Source of the DNA: a virus
Strand: one strand, 5' to 3'
DNA length: 64,000 nt
IMG/VR virus record: IMGVR_UViG_3300020198_000012
Span: 1-64,000 of that record
This document shows, piece by piece, positions 23,069 to 30,765 of this stretch. The notes below the pieces were generated by a model, which worked only from the letters and a program-made list of their open reading frames with translations, made no database searches and was not told the DNA's origin. How positions within the stretch are numbered: position 1 is the first letter of the stretch; each line of letters begins with the position of its first letter. A program made the position numbers and the translations under genes.

Positions 23069-23350
23069 ATGAAAGAAAATCAGTACTTTTACTGTATAGT
23101 GCACAAAAAATGTCTGTTTCCCTCTGACAAGAAAGAGCATGAAACAGAAAAGTGCGTTTTCCTTATTCAAGAAACCCGTTGGAGGAAACCAAAGGCAAAG
23201 AAGAAACTCTGGGTTGCAAGAACTATTGTTGAAAAAGAAGGGATGAAAATTGTTAAACTTCCTAAAATAAAGAAAGTTGAACAAGGAAACCTTCCTAAAG
23301 ATGCGGTTTTAATAGATATTCCTGCTTTTAATTCTAGGAGATTAGGATGA
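23069..23350 (+). CDS. Uncharacterised basic protein (93 aa)
   Basis: Not recognised. N-terminal C-x5-C and H residues (YCIVHKKCLF, HETEKC) suggest a possible zinc site, then a Lys-rich segment. First gene after a leaderless-type promoter; ATGA overlap with the next gene. Confidence 0.72.
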   Translation: MKENQYFYCIVHKKCLFPSDKKEHETEKCVFLIQETRWRKPKAKKKLWVARTIVEKEGMKIVKLPKIKKVEQGNLPKDAVLIDIPAFNSRRLG

Positions 23351-23631
23351 AACAATTTACTGCTAGAGATCCAAAGAATTGTAACAATTGTCACAAGACA
23401 ATCCAAAAAGGAGAAAAATACTGGGCTAATAGTTATTCTTCCTTTTGTGAATCTTGTGGAGATTTAAAAAATGATGGTGAATTAACTTATGATTATAGGA
23501 ATAAAAGGTATAAACTATCCTCAGAAAAATTACAATGTGATTATTGTGAGAAAGCTTCTATTGGAGTGTTTAAAGGAAAGGCATATTGTGAAGAACATGC
23601 CGGTAAAGCACATGGAGTGTTATTAGATTGA
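23347..23631 (+). CDS. Zinc-binding protein with two Cys modules (94 aa)
   Basis: First module CNNC plus CESC (residues 15-18 and 37-40), second module CDYC plus C-x2-H (CEEH), a LIM-like or treble-clef arrangement binding two zincs. Overlaps both neighbours by four bases. Role unknown. Confidence 0.72.
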   Translation: MKQFTARDPKNCNNCHKTIQKGEKYWANSYSSFCESCGDLKNDGELTYDYRNKRYKLSSEKLQCDYCEKASIGVFKGKAYCEEHAGKAHGVLLD

Positions 23632-23888
23632 AAAGAGAAATTAAAGAGAAAGACCATAAAGATTGGGTAGTAGAAAAATCTATCGAGTTTCCTACTTTAA
23701 TGGGAAAAATCTTAACGGTTAACAGAATCAAATATAACGGAAAATTTGCTAAAAAAGAAAATCCAAAAAGGTGTGTTAGTATTACAAAGAATAAAAAATC
23801 AGTGGCTTGGGATATAGAACTATCAGCAGCAGTTGCTGCAGCTGTTAGGCAACTATCAAAGGATTTCATTCCTGCAGGAGCACAATAA
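23628..23888 (+). CDS. Uncharacterised protein (86 aa), TTG start
   Basis: Not recognised. Basic N-terminus and a C-terminal Ala-rich helix (ELSAAVAAAVRQLSK). TTG overlaps the previous stop (TTGA); its own stop overlaps the next ATG (TAATG). Confidence 0.68.
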   Translation: MKREIKEKDHKDWVVEKSIEFPTLMGKILTVNRIKYNGKFAKKENPKRCVSITKNKKSVAWDIELSAAVAAAVRQLSKDFIPAGAQ

Positions 23889-24019
23889 TGGCACACGATT
23901 ATTTGCAATGTATTTATTGTGGCGAAGAAATGGAATTAGAAATTACTATTGAAAATAGAGAAGAAGCATATGTTACTGGGTGTTATAAACCTGAGAGGAA
24001 AAATTGCCAACCTGTGTAG
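23888..24019 (+). CDS. Zinc-binding mini-protein (43 aa)
   Basis: C-x2-C (8-11) plus C32 and C40 form a likely zinc site around an acidic linker. TAATG overlap at its start. Confidence 0.58.
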   Translation: MAHDYLQCIYCGEEMELEITIENREEAYVTGCYKPERKNCQPV

Positions 24020-24519
24020 AATGTAAATCCCCTGAAAGGAAGAAATATCTTCTAATTCCAGGAACAAGACAATTTATTTGTTATGATTGTTTTACAAAAG
24101 ACAACTCACCAAAAAGTCCTTCACAACCACAACATCTTCCAGTCTTTACAAGATGGGTTTGTAAGAAACATAAATGTGGAAGTTACAATTTCAATCAACT
24201 ACTACGACATGAAATGCCATGGTGTGATATTATAACCGAAGATACTGTTGGAGTTATAAAACCAAAGACCTTTGGTAATCCTGGCGGAAAAGGAGATTTA
24301 AATAGGGATAAATTTCCTGATTGGGTAGAATATTCTAGAAGGAATGATGTTGATTTGCATAAAATGGTTTCATGGAATCGCTATGTAAGGAAACATAGAA
24401 TTAATTCTCCTGAAAAGGACCAAAGGAAACAAAAGAAATTTAATCCTTTCAAGCAAAGAGATCCTCATGCCCCCTTTAAATCTAGATCAGTGGAACAAGT
24501 TACCACCAAAGCAATATAA
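24004..24519 (+). CDS. Zinc-binding protein (171 aa), TTG start
   Basis: N-terminal zinc ribbon CVEC (4-7) and CYDC (26-29), a second Cys/His site CKKHKCGSYNFNQLLRHE (54-71), and a highly basic C-terminal tail. GAGAGG precedes the TTG. The tail and fingers suggest nucleic-acid binding. Overlaps the next gene by 53 bases. Confidence 0.7.
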   Translation: MPTCVECKSPERKKYLLIPGTRQFICYDCFTKDNSPKSPSQPQHLPVFTRWVCKKHKCGSYNFNQLLRHEMPWCDIITEDTVGVIKPKTFGNPGGKGDLNRDKFPDWVEYSRRNDVDLHKMVSWNRYVRKHRINSPEKDQRKQKKFNPFKQRDPHAPFKSRSVEQVTTKAI

Positions 24520-24757
24520 GACTAATAGAGAACTTCTTTCCTTTATGAAAGAAAATCAAGGATATAGTACAGAAGAATTGAAAAATTTTTTAAAAGTTAG
24601 ACCACCAGCTGCTTTACAAAGATTGAAAAAATTAGAAGAAAAAGGATTTGTGATTAAGAAGAAATTAACTAAAGGAAAAGGATTATGGTATAAGATTAAA
24701 GAATGGCCAGAGAAAGAAGAGATGTTAATAGCTGGAGGAGATATGATTGTTAGGTGA
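24467..24757 (+). CDS. Winged-helix DNA-binding protein (96 aa)
   Basis: Residues 22-84 are a clear MarR/ArsR-like winged helix: helix, STEELKNFLKVRPPAALQRL recognition region, and a Lys-rich wing ending GLWYKIKEWPE. The LWYKI...PE ending recurs in the genes at 25056 and 26404. Followed immediately by a coiled-coil protein. The first 17 residues overlap the preceding gene. Confidence 0.78.
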   Translation: MPPLNLDQWNKLPPKQYKTNRELLSFMKENQGYSTEELKNFLKVRPPAALQRLKKLEEKGFVIKKKLTKGKGLWYKIKEWPEKEEMLIAGGDMIVR

Positions 24758-25059
24758 TGAAAATTAAAAACATTAGAGAAAATAATCTTGCTAAAGAAGT
24801 AAAAAGACTACATAAAGATGTTAGTAATTTACAAGAAAAGACAAAATTACTTCAAAAAAGATTAGATTTTACACAAGACGAGCTGGTTAAAGTGGCTATA
24901 GAGAAACAAGCTATTATACAATCGGTTAGTTATATTATGACTATAGGCATAGAGTTAGCCAAGAGAGAAGGGATTATAATAGAAGGAGCTGCTCAACAAG
25001 GTGCCCCTGTTACGCCCGAACTACCTGATAAAACAGCACAAGGAGGACATTATCAATGA
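24754..25059 (+). CDS. Coiled-coil protein (101 aa)
   Basis: Strong heptad pattern from residue 12 to 56 (VKRLHKDVSNLQEKTKLLQK), then a small hydrophobic helix and a polar tail. Located between two winged-helix genes with short overlaps, it may act as their dimerising partner, which is inference from position. Confidence 0.7.
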   Translation: MMKIKNIRENNLAKEVKRLHKDVSNLQEKTKLLQKRLDFTQDELVKVAIEKQAIIQSVSYIMTIGIELAKREGIIIEGAAQQGAPVTPELPDKTAQGGHYQ

Positions 25060-25331
25060 ACATTGTTATAGATACCTATCATTTCCTTCGAAGAATGGGA
25101 GTGTATAAAGCCTATTCTACCTTAGAAATAGTTGATATGGTAAAAGCTCAAAGATGTGCAGTGCTAAAGAGACTACACAGATTAGAAGAAGCCAAGATAA
25201 TAGAATCTAAATTAAATGAAGAAAACCAAACATTATATTGGAAGGTTATAAAGTTACCTGAAAAACCTGTTTCTCCGAAGATGTGGAAGGAAAGTTTATC
25301 ATTAAAGGAAATGCAAGAAATTGATACTTGA
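25056..25331 (+). CDS. Winged-helix DNA-binding protein (91 aa)
   Basis: Predicted winged helix: helices at 8-50 (STLEIVDMVKAQRCAVLKRL), wing with NEENQTLYWKVIKLPEKP. Same wing ending as the 24467 and 26404 proteins, so these are probably paralogues. Overlaps the coiled-coil gene by four bases. Confidence 0.75.
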   Translation: MNIVIDTYHFLRRMGVYKAYSTLEIVDMVKAQRCAVLKRLHRLEEAKIIESKLNEENQTLYWKVIKLPEKPVSPKMWKESLSLKEMQEIDT

Positions 25332-25429
25332 AATTTAATCATAATGTTTATGAAAAACTGATAGATTCTAGTAAGATAGAAGAGTTATTATGGACGACAA
25401 TCTTAAATAAAAAGTTATTAGATAAGTAA
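25328..25429 (+). CDS. Possible small helical protein (33 aa), TTG start
   Basis: Short charged frame overlapping the previous stop (TTGA) with only a weak ribosome site. Ends before the metallopeptidase operon. Confidence 0.35.
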   Translation: MKFNHNVYEKLIDSSKIEELLWTTILNKKLLDK

Positions 25430-25446
25430 AATAGAAGGAGAAGCCC

Positions 25447-25767
25447 GTGTTAGAACAGACAATAATCATGTGTGCCATAACAATATTATGGGCTGTAAAT
25501 TGCGATGAGCAGTGGACAATAAATGTTTATGATTCTTTGTTCATTCAGGATCCAAATGGATATTGGGTAACAGGATATGCTGATTATAAAAATAATGTGA
25601 TAGGAATAGGAACCGCACGAATAGATAGTTGTTGGGATGGTAAATGTTTGCCTTTACTATGGCATGAAATTAAACATCTGCGGTGTGATTGTGATTGGCA
25701 TCATAAGATGACTCCAAATCATGATATATGGAAGTCATCAAAAGGATGGAAGCACAAAAGCGAATAA
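25447..25767 (+). CDS. Putative secreted zinc metallopeptidase 1 (106 aa)
   Basis: N-terminal hydrophobic segment (residues 4-18) looks like a signal peptide or anchor. HEIKH at 73-77 is a canonical HExxH zinc motif, with HH at 85-86 as possible third ligand. GTG start with GGAGAAGCCC upstream. Very short for a peptidase, so it could be a minimal zincin or a domain that works with the second HExxH protein just downstream. Likely acts at or outside the membrane. Confidence 0.7.
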   Translation: MLEQTIIMCAITILWAVNCDEQWTINVYDSLFIQDPNGYWVTGYADYKNNVIGIGTARIDSCWDGKCLPLLWHEIKHLRCDCDWHHKMTPNHDIWKSSKGWKHKSE

Positions 25768-25785
25768 AACAGATGAATTGAAAGA

Positions 25786-26328
25786 ATGAAGTTATTGATT
25801 TGGATTCTAGTTCCACTTTTTTTGATGGGAACCTTGATGGGAACACAAACAAGTTTCGGAGAGATACATTTCAAGACAAAAAATATTGATAAAAATTTTT
25901 ATAGTGTGCTTATAATGAGTCAAATAATGGGACAGGGTTATTCCCCACAGATGATTAAAAAATGGGATATATACGTTCATGACGTTACAAAAGCAGATCC
26001 AGAATTTTATAATCATGTAAAATTACAGGAAGGTCAGAGGATTAACACTGACATGCCAAGTGGAGTGACATCGGAAAACAGAGTTGATTTGTATCTCATA
26101 GATTCAGATGGATTACTGCAAAGACGCGAGAACGCACACGTTATTCAGCACGAAATGGCTCACGCCATATTATTTGATGTATATGGAAGTTCAGGTGGAT
26201 TATGGGTAGACCTCGTACACGATAATCAAAAAACATTTAAACTGAATATACTATTTAATGGCAAGAAACAATTTGAAATGAATGTTGTTGATATAAGACC
26301 GTACCTTAAAAAAATACAATTAGCCTGA
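25786..26328 (+). CDS. Putative secreted zinc metallopeptidase 2 (180 aa)
   Basis: Signal-peptide-like hydrophobic N-terminus (residues 1-20), then a soluble domain with QHEMAHAI containing HExxH at 122-126. The preceding beta strand (VDLYLIDSDG) and the following helix match zincin geometry. Paired with another HExxH gene 18 bases upstream, it could cut host surface proteins at entry or exit, or process a viral protein. No family name can be given with certainty. Confidence 0.72.
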   Translation: MKLLIWILVPLFLMGTLMGTQTSFGEIHFKTKNIDKNFYSVLIMSQIMGQGYSPQMIKKWDIYVHDVTKADPEFYNHVKLQEGQRINTDMPSGVTSENRVDLYLIDSDGLLQRRENAHVIQHEMAHAILFDVYGSSGGLWVDLVHDNQKTFKLNILFNGKKQFEMNVVDIRPYLKKIQLA

Positions 26329-26366
26329 TATTATCTCATTACTAGGATTAATTAAGATAGTCCCTT

Positions 26367-26380
26367 AATTAAATAAATTA
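26367..26380 (+). promoter_or_regulatory. TATA-like promoter
   Basis: TTAATTAAATAAATTA lies about 29 nt before the ATG at 26404, inside a gap of 75 bases that also contains a second TTAATTAA copy at 26349. Confidence 0.45.
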
Positions 26381-26403
26381 AGTATTGGATATTATATAAG
26401 AAT

Positions 26404-26640
26404 ATGTCTACTGAAAATATAGAAAATTCCTTACCAAAGAAAACCCTAGAACAGGTGTTACGACCTGACAAAGCTTATTCTGTTAGAGAAATTGCATCTT
26501 TATTAGGAATACAAGTTAACTCTACTAGACAAAAATTAAAGAAAGCCTTGGATAAAGGAATTGTAACAAAACATGTTGTAGATAGACAAGTTCTTTGGGC
26601 ATTGAAAAATTTGCCAGAGCAACCAAATCTACAAACTTAA
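26404..26640 (+). CDS. Winged-helix DNA-binding protein (78 aa)
   Basis: Compact winged helix: YSVREIASLLGIQVNSTRQK (25-44) is the helix-turn-helix and DRQVLWALKNLPEQP the wing. No Shine-Dalgarno, so possibly leaderless. Paralogue-like to the genes at 24467 and 25056. Confidence 0.75.
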   Translation: MSTENIENSLPKKTLEQVLRPDKAYSVREIASLLGIQVNSTRQKLKKALDKGIVTKHVVDRQVLWALKNLPEQPNLQT

Positions 26641-26652
26641 ATATTTTTTTTT

Positions 26653-26856
26653 ATGAAAAACTCTTTAATAGAATCATTAGGCGATTTATTTGATAATGCA
26701 GCACAAAGACATTGTTCTGAAGGAGATAGTTGTTACGTCGGTACCTGTCCTGTTAACTGTCTTGTTCCTTTGGTTAGTGTTCATTTAAAATATAGATTAT
26801 TTTTTATGTTATATGGTGATTGTATGGTCTTGAAAAGATTAGCGAAGTGTTGTTAA
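26653..26856 (+). CDS. Cys-containing protein (67 aa)
   Basis: Not recognised. Seven or more cysteines (CSEGDSCYVGTCPVNC) in the N-terminal half and a hydrophobic stretch near 38-55. The stop overlaps the next ATG (TAATG). Confidence 0.52.
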   Translation: MKNSLIESLGDLFDNAAQRHCSEGDSCYVGTCPVNCLVPLVSVHLKYRLFFMLYGDCMVLKRLAKCC

Positions 26857-27122
26857 TGGCTGCTCCAGGATGGTATAGATCAACTAATTTTGTAACACAT
26901 GTATTACCAAATCATAATATTGTTGTACCCAAGAAGATCAGACTACGCCTAGCAGAAAAGCTGGGAGTACCTATAAACGATTTAGAAGGGTGTTTCCTAC
27001 ATTTTGAAATTAAGGCTATCCAAATTAAAGATAAAGAATGGATAGAATTATCGCTGACAAGCGAAAAAGAATTAAAAAAGGAGAAACAAGAAATAAATGA
27101 CAACAACAGACTTGCAGACTAG
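26856..27122 (+). CDS. Uncharacterised protein (88 aa)
   Basis: ATG 26856 in a TAATG overlap is preferred to the in-frame 26820. Residues 20-60 (VVPKKIRLRLAEKLGVP...) resemble a beta-strand plus helix of AbrB/SpoVT-like swapped-hairpin proteins, but that is only a hint. C-terminus is Lys/Glu-rich and overlaps the next gene. Confidence 0.6.
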   Translation: MAAPGWYRSTNFVTHVLPNHNIVVPKKIRLRLAEKLGVPINDLEGCFLHFEIKAIQIKDKEWIELSLTSEKELKKEKQEINDNNRLAD

Positions 27123-28152
27123 ATTGCAACATATTGCAACACAGTCAGGCAAAAGTTTAATAGAAGTTCAAGCTGCTTTTAACGAAGCATTGAAATCAAT
27201 TCCTCCTGGAACAACAGATTCTAAGAAAAATTCTTTGGCATTAAAGTTAACTCACAAGAATTTGACTGGTGGTTCTAAATCACAAGCAATATCTTTTGAA
27301 GCAGTAATCTTTGGTGCTGATAGAACAAGGGATATGATGGAGAGTATTAGAAAGAATGCTATTACTCAATATTCACAAAATCCTCAATTAGCTGTAGAAT
27401 CTGGACTAGTTCGAGTAGAAGGAGACAAGATTGTCGTTCTAAACAACCTTAAAGAGTTTAATGGTAAACCAAATCCAAACTACGGCAAACCGAGACCAGA
27501 ACATCTTCATACTAGGGATTTAATAATTGTAGCAAGAAAACCAGGAGAACAACAATGGATTCCAGGAAGGTTACAATTAAGAGGAGATCAATGTTCTTTA
27601 GCTGTCCCGATTGGTAAATTCGTTGAATTTAGAGCTTTAGGGGAAAAAGTTAATGGACAATATAAACTGAGATCTTCAGTCGTTACACAATTCACTCCAA
27701 AATCTGAAATTCCTACAGAAGAACAGATAAGAATTCTAGAAACTGCTTTTGCAACTAATGTGAAAGAATTAGGTGAAGGAATTACATATCATAAAAGTCT
27801 TTTAGGAAAACCAGGATTCTATGACCGATTGTTAATAGCAACTGGTGTAGTAAAATACATTAAATTTGCTAGTGACCCATCAAAGAATCATATGGTAGTT
27901 CTTTCAGACGATTCATTAGGAAAAGATGAAGGAGTAACAGTTTGGGTACCAAATAACTTGAGAAGCCTAATTAACTTTGGAAGAGATTCTATTGTTACAA
28001 TAGTAGGACAAACAAGCATCGGTGCTGGATGGGATTTCGAAAAGAAAGTTCCTTTGCCAAACGTAGAACGACTAATGATAAATGCTTATAGCATCTTTGG
28101 ACAACCTGGCTTGACAACTATAGTTGAAGAGCAAGGACCGGACCTCCTGTAA
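27097..28152 (+). CDS. Candidate OB-fold/ssDNA-binding protein (351 aa)
   Basis: Soluble, beta-rich in residues 130-350, with patterns such as GRLQLRGDQCSLAVPIGKFVEF and VTVWVPNNLRSLI that suggest repeated OB-type barrels. The downstream Sak4-like ATPase is commonly paired with a viral ssDNA-binding protein. No clear RPA signature is visible, so the function is inferred from fold impression and context. AAGGAG upstream; followed by a terminator-like hairpin. Confidence 0.6.
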   Translation: MTTTDLQTRLQHIATQSGKSLIEVQAAFNEALKSIPPGTTDSKKNSLALKLTHKNLTGGSKSQAISFEAVIFGADRTRDMMESIRKNAITQYSQNPQLAVESGLVRVEGDKIVVLNNLKEFNGKPNPNYGKPRPEHLHTRDLIIVARKPGEQQWIPGRLQLRGDQCSLAVPIGKFVEFRALGEKVNGQYKLRSSVVTQFTPKSEIPTEEQIRILETAFATNVKELGEGITYHKSLLGKPGFYDRLLIATGVVKYIKFASDPSKNHMVVLSDDSLGKDEGVTVWVPNNLRSLINFGRDSIVTIVGQTSIGAGWDFEKKVPLPNVERLMINAYSIFGQPGLTTIVEEQGPDLL

Positions 28153-28175
28153 AGGAGAATCCTTTTATTTTTTTA
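28151..28175 (+). terminator. Hairpin plus T-run terminator
   Basis: AAAGGA (28151-28156) pairs with TCCTTT (28160-28165) with a GAA loop, then TATTTTTTTT. Lies directly at the stop of the preceding gene. Confidence 0.6.
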
Positions 28176-28185
28176 AGTGATTATA

Positions 28186-28371
28186 ATGGAAATCAGTAAA
28201 GAAGAAATAGAATCATATTCTAAGGTTGCAGAACCGTCTTCCATTAACAGTACCTTGATTTTTTGGTGTGAGTTATGCACACAAAATATCACTATCACTA
28301 AAAAGGATGAGACTGGTAATTTTGCCCCGCAGAATATTTGTCCTCATATAATTCTCAAAAAGGCATATTAA
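28186..28371 (+). CDS. Small Cys/His protein (61 aa)
   Basis: Contains C-x2-C (WCELCTQ, 26-29 from this ATG) and a later C-x-H (CPHII), a possible zinc site. ATG 28186 preferred; GTG 28177 is in frame upstream. One base before the Sak4 gene. Confidence 0.58.
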   Translation: MEISKEEIESYSKVAEPSSINSTLIFWCELCTQNITITKKDETGNFAPQNICPHIILKKAY

Positions 28372-28372
28372 T

Positions 28373-29212
28373 ATGGCACCTGAAGAAGTTAAATTAAAAA
28401 CAGAAACAGCTCCAACATTGGATCTCTTTACTCCTATTGAAAAAGCTTTACAAAAAGCTGGAATAAGAGCTTTCTTTTGGGGAGAATTTGGAACAGGAAA
28501 AACCTACTCAGCGTTATCATTTCCTGAACCAGTTTATGTAATTTCTACAGAAGGAGGAGTAACTCCTCTTGCACAACACTTTAAAGGAAAGGATATTAGA
28601 ATATTAGAATGTTCAGTTCCTTATGGTGAGAAACCTGTAGTGAAATCAACTGGACAAGAAGTAGATGAACCTTTTGTTGTAGATCCTGTACTGTCTTTAG
28701 AAAAAGTTGAACAAGCTACAATAGCTTTACAAAATGTTAGTAAAGGTACTATAGTAATTGATTCAGTTTCTGATATTTGGGAGTGGCTAGGAAGTTGGTT
28801 GCATTACAATGCAGCAAGAAGTGTGTCAAAAAGTTCCGGTAAAGAATTTATGATGCAAACAGAATGGCAACATGCTAATGCCAAATATAAGGTTTTAATG
28901 TTTAGATTACTAACAAGACCTTGTAATGTAGTATTAACTGCTAGATCTTCGCCAGTTTACCAAGATGGAAACATGACAGGAACTTCTAAAGCAAAGACAC
29001 AACAAAATACACCATATTGGATGGATCTTGTAGCACAATTTCAGAACAGACCAATGCCTGAAGGAACCTCAGGAAAATTAGTTAATAAAAGAATAGTTAC
29101 TATTACCAAATGTAGATTTGGTGATGTACCTAATCCTGTTATTGAGGACTTGACCTATGATAAATTGAAAACATCTCTTAAAGGAGTTGTTCCTGATGGA
29201 GTGTTTCAATAA
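28373..29212 (+). CDS. Sak4-like RecA-family recombinase ATPase
   Basis: 279 aa. Walker A GEFGTGKT at 37-44, Walker B TIVID at 126-130, and a late VVLTARSSPVYQ strand characteristic of the phage AAA_24/Sak4 group. These single-domain RecA relatives anneal or pair ssDNA in viral replication and recombination and usually sit next to a ssDNA-binding protein, here the candidate at 27097. Cytoplasmic. Length is normal for the family. Confidence 0.88.
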   Translation: MAPEEVKLKTETAPTLDLFTPIEKALQKAGIRAFFWGEFGTGKTYSALSFPEPVYVISTEGGVTPLAQHFKGKDIRILECSVPYGEKPVVKSTGQEVDEPFVVDPVLSLEKVEQATIALQNVSKGTIVIDSVSDIWEWLGSWLHYNAARSVSKSSGKEFMMQTEWQHANAKYKVLMFRLLTRPCNVVLTARSSPVYQDGNMTGTSKAKTQQNTPYWMDLVAQFQNRPMPEGTSGKLVNKRIVTITKCRFGDVPNPVIEDLTYDKLKTSLKGVVPDGVFQ

Positions 29213-29240
29213 ACCTTTTTTTTATGATAAAAATGAATAA

Positions 29241-29561
29241 ATGCACAAATATCATCAATGGGTATTGCATAAGGATGGATATAGATTCTGTTCTATTTGC
29301 AAATACCGACAAACTAATCAAGGTGTTTTAATTGGAGAACACACAAGAAAATCTAAATACAGTACACAGTGGCATAGTGGCAATACGACACATGTGTCAA
29401 GACCAAGAAGCTTTAGTGAAGGCATTAGATATTCTGAGGAAAGAAAAAACTGGAACCGATCTAATTTTTCAACACCACAAAGCAAAATTAAGAGAACTTC
29501 AAGACGTAGAAGCTCTTTTGGAACAACTGCTCCCTCAGAGCAAAAATATTACAGAAAATAA
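29241..29561 (+). CDS. Possible zinc protein overlapping the next gene (106 aa)
   Basis: The first 35 residues look real: H-x3-H and CSIC (HQWVLHKDGYRFCSICKYRQ), a small zinc site. The remainder is Arg/Ser-rich and runs in another frame over most of the following gene, so the true product may be shorter or the gene may have lost its stop. ATG at 29241 follows a T-rich gap. Confidence 0.42.
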   Translation: MHKYHQWVLHKDGYRFCSICKYRQTNQGVLIGEHTRKSKYSTQWHSGNTTHVSRPRSFSEGIRYSEERKNWNRSNFSTPQSKIKRTSRRRSSFGTTAPSEQKYYRK

Positions 29562-29580
29562 TAAATTAACTGTGACATAA
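29332..29580 (+). CDS. Helical protein (82 aa), TTG start
   Basis: AAGGTG at 29320-29325 precedes the TTG. Charged helical sequence (VKALDILRKEKTGTDL; KLRELQDVEALLEQLL) suggests a coiled coil. Preferred over the overlapping frame because of its balanced composition. Confidence 0.62.
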   Translation: MENTQENLNTVHSGIVAIRHMCQDQEALVKALDILRKEKTGTDLIFQHHKAKLRELQDVEALLEQLLPQSKNITENNKLTVT

Positions 29581-29582
29581 CA

Positions 29583-29855
29583 ATGGCACGAGAAAAACAT
29601 TCTGAACTAGAAAAATATCAAAAAGCTTTAAGCGATGCTGTTAGAGCTATTAATGAATCTGATGTAGAACTAACTCCTAAAGAACAAGCTGCATTAATAA
29701 AGACCCTTGGAGGGATGACGGCCAGAGAGATGGAGAAATTGACAAAAATGTTCTTTGATTCTGATGGACCAGAACTAGCAGATTCTATTAGAAAGCTAAT
29801 ATCACCTTTTAGAGCCACTGATAGAACCACAAAAGATACAAAAGGCAGGAAATAA
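29583..29855 (+). CDS. Helical protein (90 aa)
   Basis: Not recognised. All-helical, with a central TPKEQAALIKTLGGMTAREM segment and a basic tail. Starts two bases after the previous stop; a strong terminator hairpin overlaps its end. Confidence 0.7.
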   Translation: MAREKHSELEKYQKALSDAVRAINESDVELTPKEQAALIKTLGGMTAREMEKLTKMFFDSDGPELADSIRKLISPFRATDRTTKDTKGRK

Positions 29856-29873
29856 TCCTTCCTTTATTTTTAT
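29841..29873 (+). terminator. Hairpin plus T-rich terminator
   Basis: AAAGGCAGGA (29841-29850) pairs with TCCTTCCTTT (29856-29865) with one mismatch and a 5-nt loop, followed by ATTTTTATTT. Confidence 0.68.
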
Positions 29874-29905
29874 TTATCTGATTAGTACCTTTTTTTATCC
29901 AATTA

Positions 29906-29918
29906 CTTTATTAAATTC
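29906..29918 (+). promoter_or_regulatory. TATA-box promoter, leaderless type
   Basis: CTTTATTAAATTC centred 26 nt before the ATG at 29937, which follows GAATTATTATT, matching the promoter at 23038. Confidence 0.65.
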
Positions 29919-29936
29919 TTCATAGGAATTATTATT

Positions 29937-30209
29937 ATGGAAAATAAGTTATGTGATATTATAGATTGTCCTAACGAGGCTATAAAAACATATATTTCTA
30001 GTTTAGTTATGGGAAATAAAAAATATTATTGTGAAGACCATAATACTTGGATACCAAAGTTTAAAGATTTTACAATAAAAGAATCAGGAACAACAGATTT
30101 AGGATTTTTTATTGAATACTATCAATCTCAAGGAGTTCCTGAGAAAGTAATAATGGATATTATCGAAGGCCTAGAACTTCTAAAAGAGAAAAGGCGGAGA
30201 GAGAAGTAA
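29937..30209 (+). CDS. Zinc-binding protein (90 aa)
   Basis: C5, C10 and a later CEDH (YYCEDHNTW) give a C-x4-C...C-x2-H zinc site of the kind seen in many small viral proteins, followed by a helical, basic C-terminus. First gene of the operon that runs into DNA modification and replication. Probably leaderless. Confidence 0.7.
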   Translation: MENKLCDIIDCPNEAIKTYISSLVMGNKKYYCEDHNTWIPKFKDFTIKESGTTDLGFFIEYYQSQGVPEKVIMDIIEGLELLKEKRRREK

Positions 30210-30212
30210 TTA

Positions 30213-30413
30213 ATGCAAGGAATAACTTTTATACAATGTACTTCTTGTCCTAATCAATTTAGGAAAGGAACAGGCCATTTAGTAGCCTGTTGTTGTGGAA
30301 CAAAACCTATATGCGATGACTGTTATAAGAGATTAAAAGTTGAAGGAAAGATAAAAGACGCCAAGTTTAAAGATAAAGACCTTTCACCCGGAGTGGCAAG
30401 GAGTATGAGATAA
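30213..30413 (+). CDS. Zinc-binding protein (66 aa)
   Basis: CTSC (8-11), CCC (25-27) and CDDC (33-36) make a two-knuckle zinc site; basic C-terminal helix. Starts three bases after the previous stop. Confidence 0.65.
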   Translation: MQGITFIQCTSCPNQFRKGTGHLVACCCGTKPICDDCYKRLKVEGKIKDAKFKDKDLSPGVARSMR

Positions 30414-30414
30414 G

Positions 30415-30765
30415 TTGAGTATAAATAAAATGTTTTATTTTGCAATAGCCTTTATTATTGCGTTAGCTATTATAATGTCAGCACATTATGCTTTTGCAGA
30501 TAATTCTACTTATATAATTAATAACAATTACTATATAGATGATGAATTAACTAAACAATTAATAGCACAAATTGAACATACTAATTTCCTATTAAATGAA
30601 CAAATAAAACAACAGCACCATCATTCCCTTCTATTAGAACGACAGAATAATATGACCTATGTTATAGGAACTCTAGTCAAAGGGATTTACAAAACACAAG
30701 AAAATATTTATGAAACTTTACAAGCATTAATACAATTGTTAGCAACTATGGCAAAAATGGCATGA
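30415..30765 (+). CDS. Signal-anchored extracellular coiled-coil protein (116 aa)
   Basis: Hydrophobic segment at residues 5-27 ending ADN, like a cleavable signal peptide, then an Asn/Tyr-rich stretch and a long Gln/His-rich helix. TTG start. Predicted to be exported or membrane-attached; role unknown. ATGA overlap with the kinase gene. Confidence 0.68.
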   Translation: MSINKMFYFAIAFIIALAIIMSAHYAFADNSTYIINNNYYIDDELTKQLIAQIEHTNFLLNEQIKQQHHHSLLLERQNNMTYVIGTLVKGIYKTQENIYETLQALIQLLATMAKMA

